64,000 nt of DNA from NCBI RefSeq assembly GCF_007989805.1, contig NZ_BJUB01000010.1, positions 1 to 64,000 of the forward strand, in the 5' to 3' direction. The DNA comes from Cellulomonas xylanilytica (GTDB lineage: Bacteria; Actinomycetota; Actinomycetes; Actinomycetales; Cellulomonadaceae). The notes beneath the pieces were generated by a model that was given only the letters and a program-made list of their open reading frames with translations, was not told where the DNA came from and searched no databases. Below, piece by piece: positions 1-8,443 of the stretch (its first letter is position 1; each line of letters begins with the position of its first letter). Position numbers and translations under genes: made by a program.

Positions 1-338
1 CCTCCAGGCCTTTCAACCTGTCCGGAGGCAACCGTTCTAACTTAGCGGAGCGGCCCTTCCCCGTCAAACTCCCTGGTCAGAGGAAGTTCAGCTGGGGAGG
101 AACCGGAGTTCCGCGTCCGGACACTCCACGTGACCGGAGATCTGGCCGCCGGTCGAAGAGTCCGAGGACGTCGCTCCGGGGGACCAGCCACTGCGGTTCG
201 ATCCGCGGTGTCCGTTCCTCCCTGCCGGGCGACGTCGAGAAGATTACGCAGGGCCGGGCCGGAAGGGCAAGTCCGTGACCGGTGACGCGGGTCACGTCTC
301 GATCCAGGCCGCTGACCTGGACAGATGCGCCGACCGGG
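1..338. other. Left-edge region with no recognised gene
   Basis: No coding region with a family match was recognised here. A 72-codon open frame runs on the minus strand (77-295) from a GTG without a clear ribosome-binding site, and its product resembles nothing I know. The first 140 bases contain several short dyads and are less GC-rich than the genes to the right. A 5-bp stem (CCAGG/CCTGG, 304-320) lies just past the end of the thioredoxin-like gene and could help terminate it, but the stem is weak. Confidence 0.4.
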
Positions 339-1277
339 TCAGTACAGGGCGCTCGCCATCGCGCGTCGGGCGGCGATCACGCGCGGGTCGTCTCCCCCGA
401 TGACCTCGAACAGGTCGACGAGGCGCACCCGCACCCGTTCGCGCTCCGGTCCCGACGTCGTCCGCAGCACGTCGACCAGCCGGCCGAACGCGTCCTCCAC
501 CTTGCCGCCGAGGATGTCGAGGTCGGCCACGGCCAGCTGCGCGTCGACGTCGCCCGGGTCCGCCGCGGCGGCCGCGCGGGCCGCCTGCAGGTCGAGGTCG
601 CGCGTCCGGTCGAGCAGACCGACCTGCGCCAGGCCGGCGCGGGCGAGGGCGTCGCGCGGGTTCTCCTTGAGCGCCTGCTCGTACGCGGCGGTCGCCGCCG
701 CCAGGTCGTCGCGCTCGATCGCGTCGTAGGCCGCCTGGTGCAGTGGCGGCAGCTCCGGCTCGGGTTCCTGCTGGACGGGGGCGTCCGGGTCGTTCGGCGC
801 GGCGCGGCCGGTGATGCCGTTCGCCTCGGCCGCGGCGAGCACCTGGTCCAGGACGGCACGCACCTGGTCGCGGGGGTAGGCGCCCTGGAAGAGGGGCAGC
901 GGCTGGCCGGCGAGCACCGCGACCACCGTCGGCACGCTCTGGGCCTGGAACGCCTGCGCGATCTGCGGGTTCGCCTCGGCGTCGATGCGGGCGAGGAGCC
1001 ACCGTCCGGCGTCCTCGTCGGCAAGCGACGCCAGGTCCGCGGCGACCGTGGCGCTGGCCTCGCTGCGCGGCGACCACAGGACGACCACCACGGGGTGCTG
1101 CGTCGAGCTCTGCACCAGGTCGGGGAACGTGGTCTGGTCGACGTCCACCACGTACGCGCCCGGCGAGGACAGCCCGCCCGGGGTTCCCGGCGCGGGTGTC
1201 GCCGGACGGTTCAGGGTGGACAGGTCGACCGCTCCACGCACGTCGAGGGGGGGACGGGGTCCGGTGGGCTGCGACAT
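339..1277 (-). CDS. Thioredoxin-fold/TPR co-chaperone-like protein (CnoX/YbbN type)
   Basis: 312 aa. Residues about 40-150 form a thioredoxin fold (VVVVLWSPRS strand-turn, then the cis-Pro segment SVPTVV), and residues about 175-305 are Ala-rich helices typical of the TPR half of CnoX/YbbN. The redox site is absent: the usual WCxxC reads W68-S-P-R-S72, so oxidoreductase activity is unlikely and a holdase or protein-binding role fits better. CnoX proteins hand clients to GroEL or DnaK (family knowledge). It starts at ATG 1277, 67 nt after the lipoprotein gene on the same strand, and probably shares its transcript. An actinobacterial thioredoxin-like protein of other function cannot be excluded. 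Confidence 0.8.
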   Translation of the reverse strand: MSQPTGPRPPLDVRGAVDLSTLNRPATPAPGTPGGLSSPGAYVVDVDQTTFPDLVQSSTQHPVVVVLWSPRSEASATVAADLASLADEDAGRWLLARIDAEANPQIAQAFQAQSVPTVVAVLAGQPLPLFQGAYPRDQVRAVLDQVLAAAEANGITGRAAPNDPDAPVQQEPEPELPPLHQAAYDAIERDDLAAATAAYEQALKENPRDALARAGLAQVGLLDRTRDLDLQAARAAAAADPGDVDAQLAVADLDILGGKVEDAFGRLVDVLRTTSGPERERVRVRLVDLFEVIGGDDPRVIAARRAMASALY

Positions 1278-1344
1278 GCGGCGTTCTTCCTTCGTGGCCT
1301 GTGTCAGGGTCGGCGGCTGGTCTGGCGTGCTGTCGGTCGGGCGG

Positions 1345-2352
1345 TCACTCGGCGGTCGCCGACGTCACGGCGTGCTCCGCCGCGAGCAGCTGCACGAGTG
1401 CCGTGCTGCCGGCGGGGGGCACGTACATGACCAGGACGTCGGTGAACGCGCGGACGAAGTTGCTGCCGGCGCTCTGCTTGCCCGTCAGCGCCGCGTAGAA
1501 GGGGTCGGAGATCGGGATCGTGCCGCCCGCCACCGTCAGCGTCACCGTGGACACCGTCGACAGCTGACCGACCACGATCGCCCCGCCGTCGACCGTCTGC
1601 AGAGCGACCACCGGTGCGGCCTCGGGCGTGTAGGTCTCCGTCGCGGACCCCGCCGCCTGGACGTTCTCGACGGTGGCCTGGCGGGCGGCCTCGATGCTCG
1701 TGCGGAACGTGTCCGGCTGGAACGTCGCCGCGTACGGGGAGGCGGCACCGTTCGCCAGGACGTCCGCGTACTGCGCCAGCGCCTCGGCCGGCGTGACCAG
1801 GAGCCCGGTCGCGTCCGGCGCCAGCACCGGGCTGCCCGTCTCCGGCGCAGCCGTCGCCGGCATCTGCACGCCGGCGCCCATGCGTCCCCAGCCCCAGAGG
1901 CGGTACGGCTCGCGCGGCGCGGTCTGCTGCATCACGAGGATGCGCGGCGCCTGCAGGTCGTCGGGCTGCTTGGTGACGACCAGCTGCGTGCGCGGCCAGG
2001 CGTCGGTCTGCGGCACGATCAGCGCCTGCTCCTCGGTGGGCAGGACGGTCGGCGGCTTGGCACCGGCCGTCGCCGTGGCGCGCACGTACTCCGCGCTGCG
2101 CACCGCGAGCGCGGGTCCCTCCACCCGCGGCGGCAGCTGGGCCGCGTCGAGGGCCGTGTCGGCGGCCGCGAGGACCGCGCCGACGTCGGAGAGCACGTCC
2201 GTGGACTGCACGACCGTCGTCGCCGGCGGGTCGACGGCGGGCACCGGCTCCGGAGCGGGCTGCGGGAGCGGCGTGGCGCAGGCGCCCAGAGAGAGCACGA
2301 GCGCGACGCCCCCGGCGACGACGAGCCGGCGGGACCGTGGTGTGCGCGTCAT
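1345..2352 (-). CDS. Secreted lipoprotein of unknown function
   Basis: 335 aa. The N-terminus has Arg residues, a hydrophobic stretch and the lipobox LGAC with Cys at residue 25, followed by a Pro-rich linker, so it should be a lipoprotein on the outer face of the membrane. The remainder looks like a mixed alpha/beta extracytoplasmic domain; I recognise no enzyme motif. The ATG at 2352 overlaps the stop of the upstream membrane-protein gene (ATGA), which fixes the start and implies translational coupling. The same frame stays open far upstream, but that extension lies antiparallel to or inside other genes and has no start signal. Confidence 0.8.
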   Translation of the reverse strand: MTRTPRSRRLVVAGGVALVLSLGACATPLPQPAPEPVPAVDPPATTVVQSTDVLSDVGAVLAAADTALDAAQLPPRVEGPALAVRSAEYVRATATAGAKPPTVLPTEEQALIVPQTDAWPRTQLVVTKQPDDLQAPRILVMQQTAPREPYRLWGWGRMGAGVQMPATAAPETGSPVLAPDATGLLVTPAEALAQYADVLANGAASPYAATFQPDTFRTSIEAARQATVENVQAAGSATETYTPEAAPVVALQTVDGGAIVVGQLSTVSTVTLTVAGGTIPISDPFYAALTGKQSAGSNFVRAFTDVLVMYVPPAGSTALVQLLAAEHAVTSATAE

Positions 2353-3962
2353 CGCTGCTCCCCTCTCGAGCTCGTCTCGTCCTGCGTGCCGTCCGGGGCA
2401 CCCTCGGTCGGCGGCAGTCCCCATGCACGGCGCCAGGCGTCGGCACGAGAGCCGGCGGTCGCCGGGTCGTCCGGGGGCGCCGCGTCGGCGGTGCCGGGAC
2501 GCACCCACGTGGGCCGGCCGGCGTGGGCGGACGAGTCGGGCCCGGCGGGCGAGCCGGGACGCACGCGGGCGCCGGGCGGCGGCGGGACCGCCGACCAGCC
2601 CGCGGGACCGCTGCGGTCCGGTCCGGCGACGGGAGCGGGTGCGGCTCCGGGAGCCGAGGTGGTGGCGGGTCCCGCCGAGCCGCGGACCCACGACGGTCGG
2701 CCGTGCGGCGCAGCCGGCACCTCGTCGCCCGGGCGACCGGGAACCGCAGGTGCGCCGGCCGGCCGGCCGGGCGTGCCGCCAGGCCCAGCGGGCCCGGCGG
2801 GCGTGGTGCTCGGGCGACCCGGCGCGCTTGTCGGCAGCGCGGGTGCAGGGGTCTGACGTCCCGGGGGCGGCGGCGGCGCGCCCGGCGTGCGGTCTGCTGC
2901 CGGCGCCCAGCCCGGCGCAGGGGTCCGCTGGTCGGGTGCCGGGCTCGACGGCGTCACCGGGATGGCCCCGGTGGGCGGGCGCAGCGCCCGCCGGCTCGTC
3001 GCGGCACCTGCCGTCCCTGCCGCACCCGCCGACGCGCCCGTGGGCACCGGCGCGCGTGACGGCTCGGCCGGTGCGGGGGAAGCGGACGGTGCGGACTGGG
3101 GTGCGGGTACCTGCGGCACCGGCCCCGTGCGGGGCCTCGCCATGTGCGCCTGCGCGGCCTCCCGCATCTGTCGACGGGTGAGGACGGGGATCGCGTCGAT
3201 GTCGTCGCTGACGACGACCGTCGGCGTCGCTCCGGTGGTCACCGGGTGCCACTGCGGTGCGTCGAGCCCCGCGCGCCGGCGGCGGGCGCCGCGCAGCAGG
3301 AGCCAGGCCGCGAGGAGCACCAGGAGCGTCCCGACGGCGACGCAGGGCCACAGCCACGGCGTCGTCACCACGCGCGGCCAGGCCAGCTCGAGGGTCGGCG
3401 GGGAGTCCCCGGTGCTGACGGCGAGCAGGCTCCACCGGCCCTCGGTCGCGGGCCAGACGAGCTCCGCCGACCCCGTGCCGGTGTCCTGCGCGACCCAGAG
3501 GTCGGACTCGCTGGGGTCCGCGACCGGGACGGGAGCGTCCGCCGTGCCCTCGGTGGGCGAGGGTGCGGCTGCGTCCGGCTGGGCCGGGTCGGCGGGTGCG
3601 GCGGCCGCGTCCGTGGGGACGGGCGTCGGTGCCGGCGCCTCGACCTCGTCGACCGCCAGCGTGTGCCAGCTCGACAGCCCGGTGACCTGACCGTGCGCGT
3701 CCGTGCCCACCCACCCGGCGACGTCGGTGTCCCGCCCGATGGCGAGCACCACCGTGCCGTCGTCCGGCACGGTCGCCGTGACGGTCACCGGGTCGCCGCC
3801 GAGCTCGAGGACACCCGGGTCGGTGACCAGGGTGTTCGCGCCGCCGGACGTCGTCGCGACGAGCACGTCGTCGGCTCGCCACACCGTCGCGGACGCGATG
3901 CCGAGACCGATGACGACCAGTCCGACGATGCCGATCACGGCAGCGGTCAGTCGCTTGAGCAC
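2349..3962 (-). CDS. Membrane protein with long Pro/Ala-rich cytoplasmic tail
   Basis: 537 aa. GTG 3962 was chosen because a GGAGG sits 8 nt upstream. Residues about 5-27 form one membrane segment, then comes an extracytoplasmic beta-rich region with an Ala/Pro/Thr linker, then a second membrane segment near residue 210 (PCVAVGTLLVLLAAWLLL) followed by an Arg-rich stop-transfer stretch. The last 300 residues are low-complexity Pro/Ala/Gly, probably disordered and cytoplasmic. No enzymatic domain was recognised. It is divergent from the coiled-coil polarity protein (219-bp gap) and coupled to the lipoprotein gene, so a cell-envelope role is plausible but unproven. Confidence 0.75.
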   Translation of the reverse strand: MLKRLTAAVIGIVGLVVIGLGIASATVWRADDVLVATTSGGANTLVTDPGVLELGGDPVTVTATVPDDGTVVLAIGRDTDVAGWVGTDAHGQVTGLSSWHTLAVDEVEAPAPTPVPTDAAAAPADPAQPDAAAPSPTEGTADAPVPVADPSESDLWVAQDTGTGSAELVWPATEGRWSLLAVSTGDSPPTLELAWPRVVTTPWLWPCVAVGTLLVLLAAWLLLRGARRRRAGLDAPQWHPVTTGATPTVVVSDDIDAIPVLTRRQMREAAQAHMARPRTGPVPQVPAPQSAPSASPAPAEPSRAPVPTGASAGAAGTAGAATSRRALRPPTGAIPVTPSSPAPDQRTPAPGWAPAADRTPGAPPPPPGRQTPAPALPTSAPGRPSTTPAGPAGPGGTPGRPAGAPAVPGRPGDEVPAAPHGRPSWVRGSAGPATTSAPGAAPAPVAGPDRSGPAGWSAVPPPPGARVRPGSPAGPDSSAHAGRPTWVRPGTADAAPPDDPATAGSRADAWRRAWGLPPTEGAPDGTQDETSSRGEQR

Positions 3963-4180
3963 GCAGGATCCTCCAGGGACGGGGGGAACCAGGATAGGCC
4001 GAGGCACTCCGGGCAGCCGAACCGGGGACGAGTGGACGGATCCGCCCGAGCGTGCATACCCGGGCCTGCGCACGTCCGCGGCGCCGGGAACACGCGTATC
4101 CTGACCGGCGGGCTCCGGAAGCAGACGAGCGCCTCGTCCGAGGCAGCTCCACGGAGCCACAGTGCCCAGGAGGACTGCTC

Positions 4181-6436
4181 GTGCCCGACGCCCGGACCCC
4201 CTTCCCCGTCGTCAACTTCCGCGGCTACGAACGCGAAGCCGTCGACGCTCGTCTCGCCGGGCTGGAGAAGGCCCTCGCCGACGCCCGCGCCCAGGTGGAG
4301 TCCCTCGACGGACGCGCCATGCAGGTGGCCGGTGAGCTGTCCGAGGCGCACCGCCAGCTGCGGGAGGCCGAGCGGCCCACGTACTCCGGCCTGGGCTCGC
4401 GGATCGAGCAGCTGCTGCGTTCCGCGGAGGAGCAGTCCTCGGACGTCGTCTCGCAGGCGAACGCCCAGGCGGCCGACGCCCTGGCCCGCGCCAAGCTCGC
4501 GTCGGGGCAGCTGCGCGCGCGGGCGGAGAACGAGGTGGCCGAGCTCGTCGCCACCGCCCGTCGCGAGGCCGACGAGGTCAAGACCACCGCCGCCGCGGAG
4601 GCCGAGAGCACGCTGCTCGCCGCACAGCGCCGCGCGGAGGAGCTCGTCGGCTCCGCCGAGCGCGAGGCCGCCCGCATCCAGAGCGCGATCACGACCGAGG
4701 AGAGCGAGCGCCGCAGCTCGCTCGAGCGCGAGCTGGGGACCCTGCGCGCGAGCGTCGAGCACGAGGCGACCCAGCTGCGCATCGCGACGGAACGGACCGC
4801 GAGCGAGCTGCGGTCCCGCTCCGAGACCGAGACCACCGCGCAGCGCGAGGAGGCCGAGCGGTACGCGCAGGACCTGCGCCAGAGCGCCGACGCCGACACC
4901 ACCGAGCTGCGGCAGCGGGTCGAGGGCGAGCTGGCCGCGGCGCGCGTCGAGGTCGACCGCTACGTGGCCCAGCAGCGCCGCGACGTGGCAGCCGAGGTGG
5001 CCGCCCTGCGTCAGCAGGCCGCCGACGACGTCACGTCGCTGCGCGTGCAGACCCAGGAGTACGCGGACGGCCTGCGCGCCGCCGCCGAGCGGGACTCGGC
5101 CGCGCTGCAGCAGCGGGTCGCGTCCGAGGTCACCGCGCTGCGGGTCGAGGCCGAGCAGTACGCGGCGTTCGTCCGCGCCCAGGCCGACCGCGAGACCGGC
5201 GAGCTGCGCGCGACGACGTCCGACGAGCTCGCCGCCCAGCGGGCCGACGCCGAGCAGACCGTCCTCGCCCTGCGCGGCGACTCGGAGCGGTACGCCGCCG
5301 ACCTGCGCATGCAGGCGGAGCGCGAGACCACCGAGCTGCGCGAGCGCGCCGCCCAGGAGACGTCCCACCTGCGCGACCTGACGGCGCGCGAGGCGGCCGA
5401 GCTGCAGGAGGTCACCGAGCGCGAGACCACCGAGCTGCGGGCGGCGACCGAGCGGGAGACCGCGGAGCTGCGGGAGCGGGCGCGGCTCGAGGTCGAGCGC
5501 GCGATCACCGAGGCACGCCGGTCGGCGGCCGAGGTGACCTCGTCGGCGAAGGCCCGTGCCGACGAGCTGATCCGCGACGCGGAGCAGCAGCTGGCCGACG
5601 CCGAGCTGGGCATCGCGTCGCGCCGGGAGGCGGCCGAGCGTGAGGACGCGGAGCGGCACGAGACCGCGCGGGCGGAGACCGAGCGCCTCGTGCGGGACGC
5701 CGAGGCGCACGCCGCCGAGGCCGAGCAGCGGGTGGCGAAGGCCCTCGCGCAGGCCGACAAGGTGCGGACGGACGCCGAGCAGCACGCCAAGGAGCTCCTC
5801 TCCAACGCGCGCAGGAACGCCGACCGCGTCGTCGCCGAGGCCCGCGAGCACGCCGAGAAGCAGATCTCCGACTCGATGATCGAGTCGGAGCGCGAGCGGA
5901 CGACGGCGACCCGTCAGGTCGAGGACCTCAACCGCCAGCGCGAGTCGATCACGTCCTACCTGGACGAGCTGCGCAACCTCCTCGGGCACAACCCCGACCG
6001 GGCCACGCTCGAGCGGGCCAGCCGGGCGGAGGCCGCGTTCGAGAAGGAGCAGAAGTCGGCCCCGGCAGCGAAGGCCGCTCCCGAGGAGCGCGCGTCGGCT
6101 GCTGCGTCCGGAGGGGTGCCCGAGCAGAAGTCGGCCCCCGCGAAGGCGCCGGCGGAGCAGGAGCGTTCGTCGGACGGTGCGGACGACCAGGCCAAGGTCG
6201 CACCTGCCGGGAAGCCCGCCCGCCCCGCCTCGCGGCCGACGAAGGCACGCCCCGCGCCCGTCTCGGCCGCCATCCCGGTGGTCTCCGAGACCCCGGCCGA
6301 GGAGAGCGCCACGGACGAGCAGGCGACGCCGGACGACTCGGCTGCCCCGCAGGACGACGTCAAGGACGCCGCCCCGGCTGCCGATGCCCAGGACGACCAG
6401 CCCGCCACGGACGACGCGACCGCGCCGTCCCGCTGA
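4181..6436 (+). CDS. DivIVA/Scy-like long hendecad coiled-coil protein
   Basis: 751 aa. GTG 4181 follows AGGAGG (4168-4173). Residues about 8-60 (FRGYEREAVDARLAGLEKAL) resemble the DivIVA/Wag31 membrane-recruitment helix. Residues 160-467 are 28 uninterrupted 11-residue repeats such as ERETTELRERA and ERYAADLRMQA, a hendecad coiled coil like that of the Streptomyces polarity scaffold Scy. After about residue 600 the chain is Ala/Pro/Lys then Asp-rich and disordered. Likely a cytoskeletal scaffold at cell poles or septa, working with DivIVA; this role is inferred from architecture. A 139-aa gene follows 31 nt downstream and may be co-transcribed. The repeat-rich region could also make assembly or annotation unreliable. 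Confidence 0.85.
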   Translation: MPDARTPFPVVNFRGYEREAVDARLAGLEKALADARAQVESLDGRAMQVAGELSEAHRQLREAERPTYSGLGSRIEQLLRSAEEQSSDVVSQANAQAADALARAKLASGQLRARAENEVAELVATARREADEVKTTAAAEAESTLLAAQRRAEELVGSAEREAARIQSAITTEESERRSSLERELGTLRASVEHEATQLRIATERTASELRSRSETETTAQREEAERYAQDLRQSADADTTELRQRVEGELAAARVEVDRYVAQQRRDVAAEVAALRQQAADDVTSLRVQTQEYADGLRAAAERDSAALQQRVASEVTALRVEAEQYAAFVRAQADRETGELRATTSDELAAQRADAEQTVLALRGDSERYAADLRMQAERETTELRERAAQETSHLRDLTAREAAELQEVTERETTELRAATERETAELRERARLEVERAITEARRSAAEVTSSAKARADELIRDAEQQLADAELGIASRREAAEREDAERHETARAETERLVRDAEAHAAEAEQRVAKALAQADKVRTDAEQHAKELLSNARRNADRVVAEAREHAEKQISDSMIESERERTTATRQVEDLNRQRESITSYLDELRNLLGHNPDRATLERASRAEAAFEKEQKSAPAAKAAPEERASAAASGGVPEQKSAPAKAPAEQERSSDGADDQAKVAPAGKPARPASRPTKARPAPVSAAIPVVSETPAEESATDEQATPDDSAAPQDDVKDAAPAADAQDDQPATDDATAPSR
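4658..5581 (+). repeat. 28 tandem 33-bp coding repeats (hendecads)
   Basis: The DNA encodes residues 160-467 of the coiled-coil protein as 28 consecutive 11-residue units without a phase break. The typical unit has a hydrophobic or small residue at positions 3, 7 and 11, Leu-Arg at positions 7-8, and charged residues elsewhere (for example ERYAQDLRQSA, EQYAAFVRAQA, ERETAELRERA). The units are diverged at DNA level, so this is an old protein repeat and not a recent minisatellite. Confidence 0.85.
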
Positions 6437-6467
6437 CGGGCCCGGCCCGGCACAGACAGAGGCGAAC

Positions 6468-6887
6468 GTGACCGACGAGAAGGCTGCCCGCTGGCGCGAG
6501 GAACGGCGGGCGGCTGCGGAGGCGCACGGTGAGCTGCTGGCCAGCAGGCAGCGGGCCGAGTCCGCCCAGGCGCAGGAGCAGATCGACGCGTTCGTGCGCC
6601 GGGCGACCAAGGTCGGTCCGTCGCCCGAGCCCTTGTTCGCGCGCAGCTACGACGGGCGGGCCCGGTACCGGACGCCGCTCGTCGGGTGGTACCTGCGCCG
6701 TGACGAGACGGTCGCGGTCGACACCGACGGCAAGTTCTACGTGCTCACCGCGCCGTCGAGCCTGGTTGCGCGGTTCCGCGGGGTGACCCCGGAGCCCACC
6801 GCTCCCCCGCTCGTGATCGGCGCGGGCGGCAAGGACGGCGAGTCCCTCGACATGTCGGAGGCGCTCGCGCGCGTGCTCGCGCGCTGA
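6468..6887 (+). CDS. Hypothetical protein, conserved-looking, 139 aa
   Basis: 139 aa from GTG 6468. The first 50 residues are a charged helix (RWREERRAAAEAHGELL) and the rest is a compact alpha/beta domain with the pattern GWYLRRDETVAVDTDGKFYVLT, suggesting a small cytoplasmic protein. No signal peptide, membrane segment or catalytic motif is visible, and I do not recognise the family. It begins 31 nt after the polarity-protein gene and probably belongs to the same transcript, so a partner or accessory function is possible. It converges on the alpha/beta hydrolase gene with only 15 bp between the stops. Confidence 0.7.
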   Translation: MTDEKAARWREERRAAAEAHGELLASRQRAESAQAQEQIDAFVRRATKVGPSPEPLFARSYDGRARYRTPLVGWYLRRDETVAVDTDGKFYVLTAPSSLVARFRGVTPEPTAPPLVIGAGGKDGESLDMSEALARVLAR

Positions 6888-6902
6888 CGCCTCGCACCCA
6901 CG

Positions 6903-7682
6903 TCAGGCGGAGTCGGCCGCCTGGCCCAGGTCGGCGAGGGCCGCCGCGACCTCCGCCGGCCGCTCGACCGACGAGAGGTGCCCCGCACGCGGGACGACGA
7001 CGAGCAGCGCGCGAGGGGCTGTCGCGACCAGGTGCTCCGCGGCCTCGACCGGGGTGACGGTGTCCTCGTCGCCCACGACGACCACCACGGGTCCGTCGAA
7101 CGCGCGCAGCACCGCCGAGCGGTCGGGGCGCGCTGCCATGGCCCGCTGCGACCAGGCGATCCCGGCCGGCTCCTGCTCGTCGATCCACGCGGCGACCTGG
7201 TCGGTGACCTCGGGCTGCGACGACCTGGTCGACTCCCCGAGCAGCGCCGCGGGCATGTCACGGACCGGGTCGACGGACCCCGCCCGCTCGACCTCGTCGG
7301 CGATCCGCAGCCGCTTGGCGCGCGCCTCGGGAGCGTCGGCGGTCGACTTGGTGTCCACCAGCGCCAGCGCGGCGACGAGCCCAGGGTGGCGCTCCAGGAG
7401 CGCGAGCGCGACGTAGCCGCCCATCGAGAGCCCGGCGACGACGGCCCGCTCGACGCCCGCACCGCGCAGCGCGTCCGCGACGAGGTCCGCCGACGCCTCG
7501 AGCGCCGGTTCCGGCAGGTCGGCCGCGTTCCCCGGCGTCCCCGGCAGGTCGACCGCGTGCACGGCACGACCGGCGGGGACCTGCGCGGCCACCTCGTCCC
7601 ACATGCGGTGGTCCAGGGGGAACCCGTGCAGGAGGACCAGGGGCAGTCCCTCGCCCTCGGCGCGATACGTGTGCAGGCTCAT
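6903..7682 (-). CDS. Alpha/beta-fold hydrolase
   Basis: 259 aa. The fold is complete: oxyanion strand LVLLHGFPLDHRMW near residue 15, nucleophile elbow GLSMGG (Ser near residue 90), an acid-bearing strand VVVVVGDEDTVTP and a final His in RAGHLSS. The closest recognisable types are the MenH/3-oxoadipate enol-lactonase/esterase group; the substrate cannot be read from sequence. No signal peptide, so cytosolic. The ATG at 7682 overlaps the stop of the upstream hydrolase gene (ATGA). It is the last gene of a four-gene overlapping chain starting at 9593. Confidence 0.85.
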   Translation of the reverse strand: MSLHTYRAEGEGLPLVLLHGFPLDHRMWDEVAAQVPAGRAVHAVDLPGTPGNAADLPEPALEASADLVADALRGAGVERAVVAGLSMGGYVALALLERHPGLVAALALVDTKSTADAPEARAKRLRIADEVERAGSVDPVRDMPAALLGESTRSSQPEVTDQVAAWIDEQEPAGIAWSQRAMAARPDRSAVLRAFDGPVVVVVGDEDTVTPVEAAEHLVATAPRALLVVVPRAGHLSSVERPAEVAAALADLGQAADSA

Positions 7683-8443
7683 GCGTCGTCCTTCGCCGTC
7701 GTGCTCGGGCCGGTCCAGGTGGTGGGCAGCGGGACCGGGTGGTCGGGGCGTACGTGGGCGACGATCTCGTCGAGCACCCGGCGGACGGCCGACTCGCCGA
7801 CCCACAGGTGCTTCGCGCCGTCGACGCCGATGACCTCCGCCTGCGGGACCCGCGCGAACCGGCGCCGGGCCTCGTCGGGACGCAGGTAGTCGTCGAGCTC
7901 GGGGACCAGGACGACGAGCGGCTTGCCGAAGTCCGCCCACGCGTCCAGGTCCGCGTCCGTGGCGCGGTGCAGGGGCGGGGAGAGCAGGATCGCGCCCGCG
8001 ATCGACGGGTCGCGGCCGTGCATGAGGACCAGCTCGGTGCCGAACGACCAGCCGACCAGCCAGCGGTTCGGCAGGTCGTGGAACTCGGCGAACTCGATCG
8101 CGGCGTGGACGTCGAACCGCTCGGCGACACCGCCGTCGAACGCTCCGCCGCTGGTCCCCCGCGGGCTCGAGGTGCCGCGCGTGTTGAACCGGAGCACCGC
8201 GAGGTCCGCGAGCGCGGGCAACCGCCACGCCGCCTTGCGGAAGACGTGCGAGTCCATGTAGCCGCCGTGCGTGGGCAGGGGGTGCAGGGTCACGAGCGTC
8301 GCGGCGGGCGGTGCGTCGGCCGGGCGGGCCAGCTCGCCGACGAGCGTCAGCCCGTCCGCGGTATGCAGCTCGACGTCCTGGCGCACCGCCGGCAGGACGG
8401 TGAGCGAGCGGATGAGGCTGGGGTCCGACGTGGGCGTGGTCAT
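7679..8443 (-). CDS. Dienelactone-hydrolase-like alpha/beta hydrolase
   Basis: 254 aa. It matches the short alpha/beta hydrolases described as alpha/beta superfamily hydrolases: TLHPLPTHGGYMDSHVFRKA oxyanion region, RFNTRGTSSPRGTSGG, nucleophile elbow GWSFGTE (Ser near residue 135), and a C-terminal His in GAKHLW. It is cytosolic and the substrate is unknown. ATG 8443 overlaps the stop of the HAD gene. A TAGGCT sequence (8451-8456) ends 7 nt before this ATG, the spacing of a leaderless promoter, so it may also be transcribed from inside the HAD gene; this is weak evidence. Confidence 0.82.
   Translation of the reverse strand: MTTPTSDPSLIRSLTVLPAVRQDVELHTADGLTLVGELARPADAPPAATLVTLHPLPTHGGYMDSHVFRKAAWRLPALADLAVLRFNTRGTSSPRGTSGGAFDGGVAERFDVHAAIEFAEFHDLPNRWLVGWSFGTELVLMHGRDPSIAGAILLSPPLHRATDADLDAWADFGKPLVVLVPELDDYLRPDEARRRFARVPQAEVIGVDGAKHLWVGESAVRRVLDEIVAHVRPDHPVPLPTTWTGPSTTAKDDA

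Noticed and set aside
77..295. 72-codon open frame at the left edge
   Set aside because: No ribosome-binding site, no recognised domain, high-GC shadow-like composition.
2353..4215. Long open frame continuing upstream of the lipoprotein start
   Set aside because: It runs inside the Pro-rich membrane-protein gene in a different frame and has the Arg/Gly-rich composition of a shadow.
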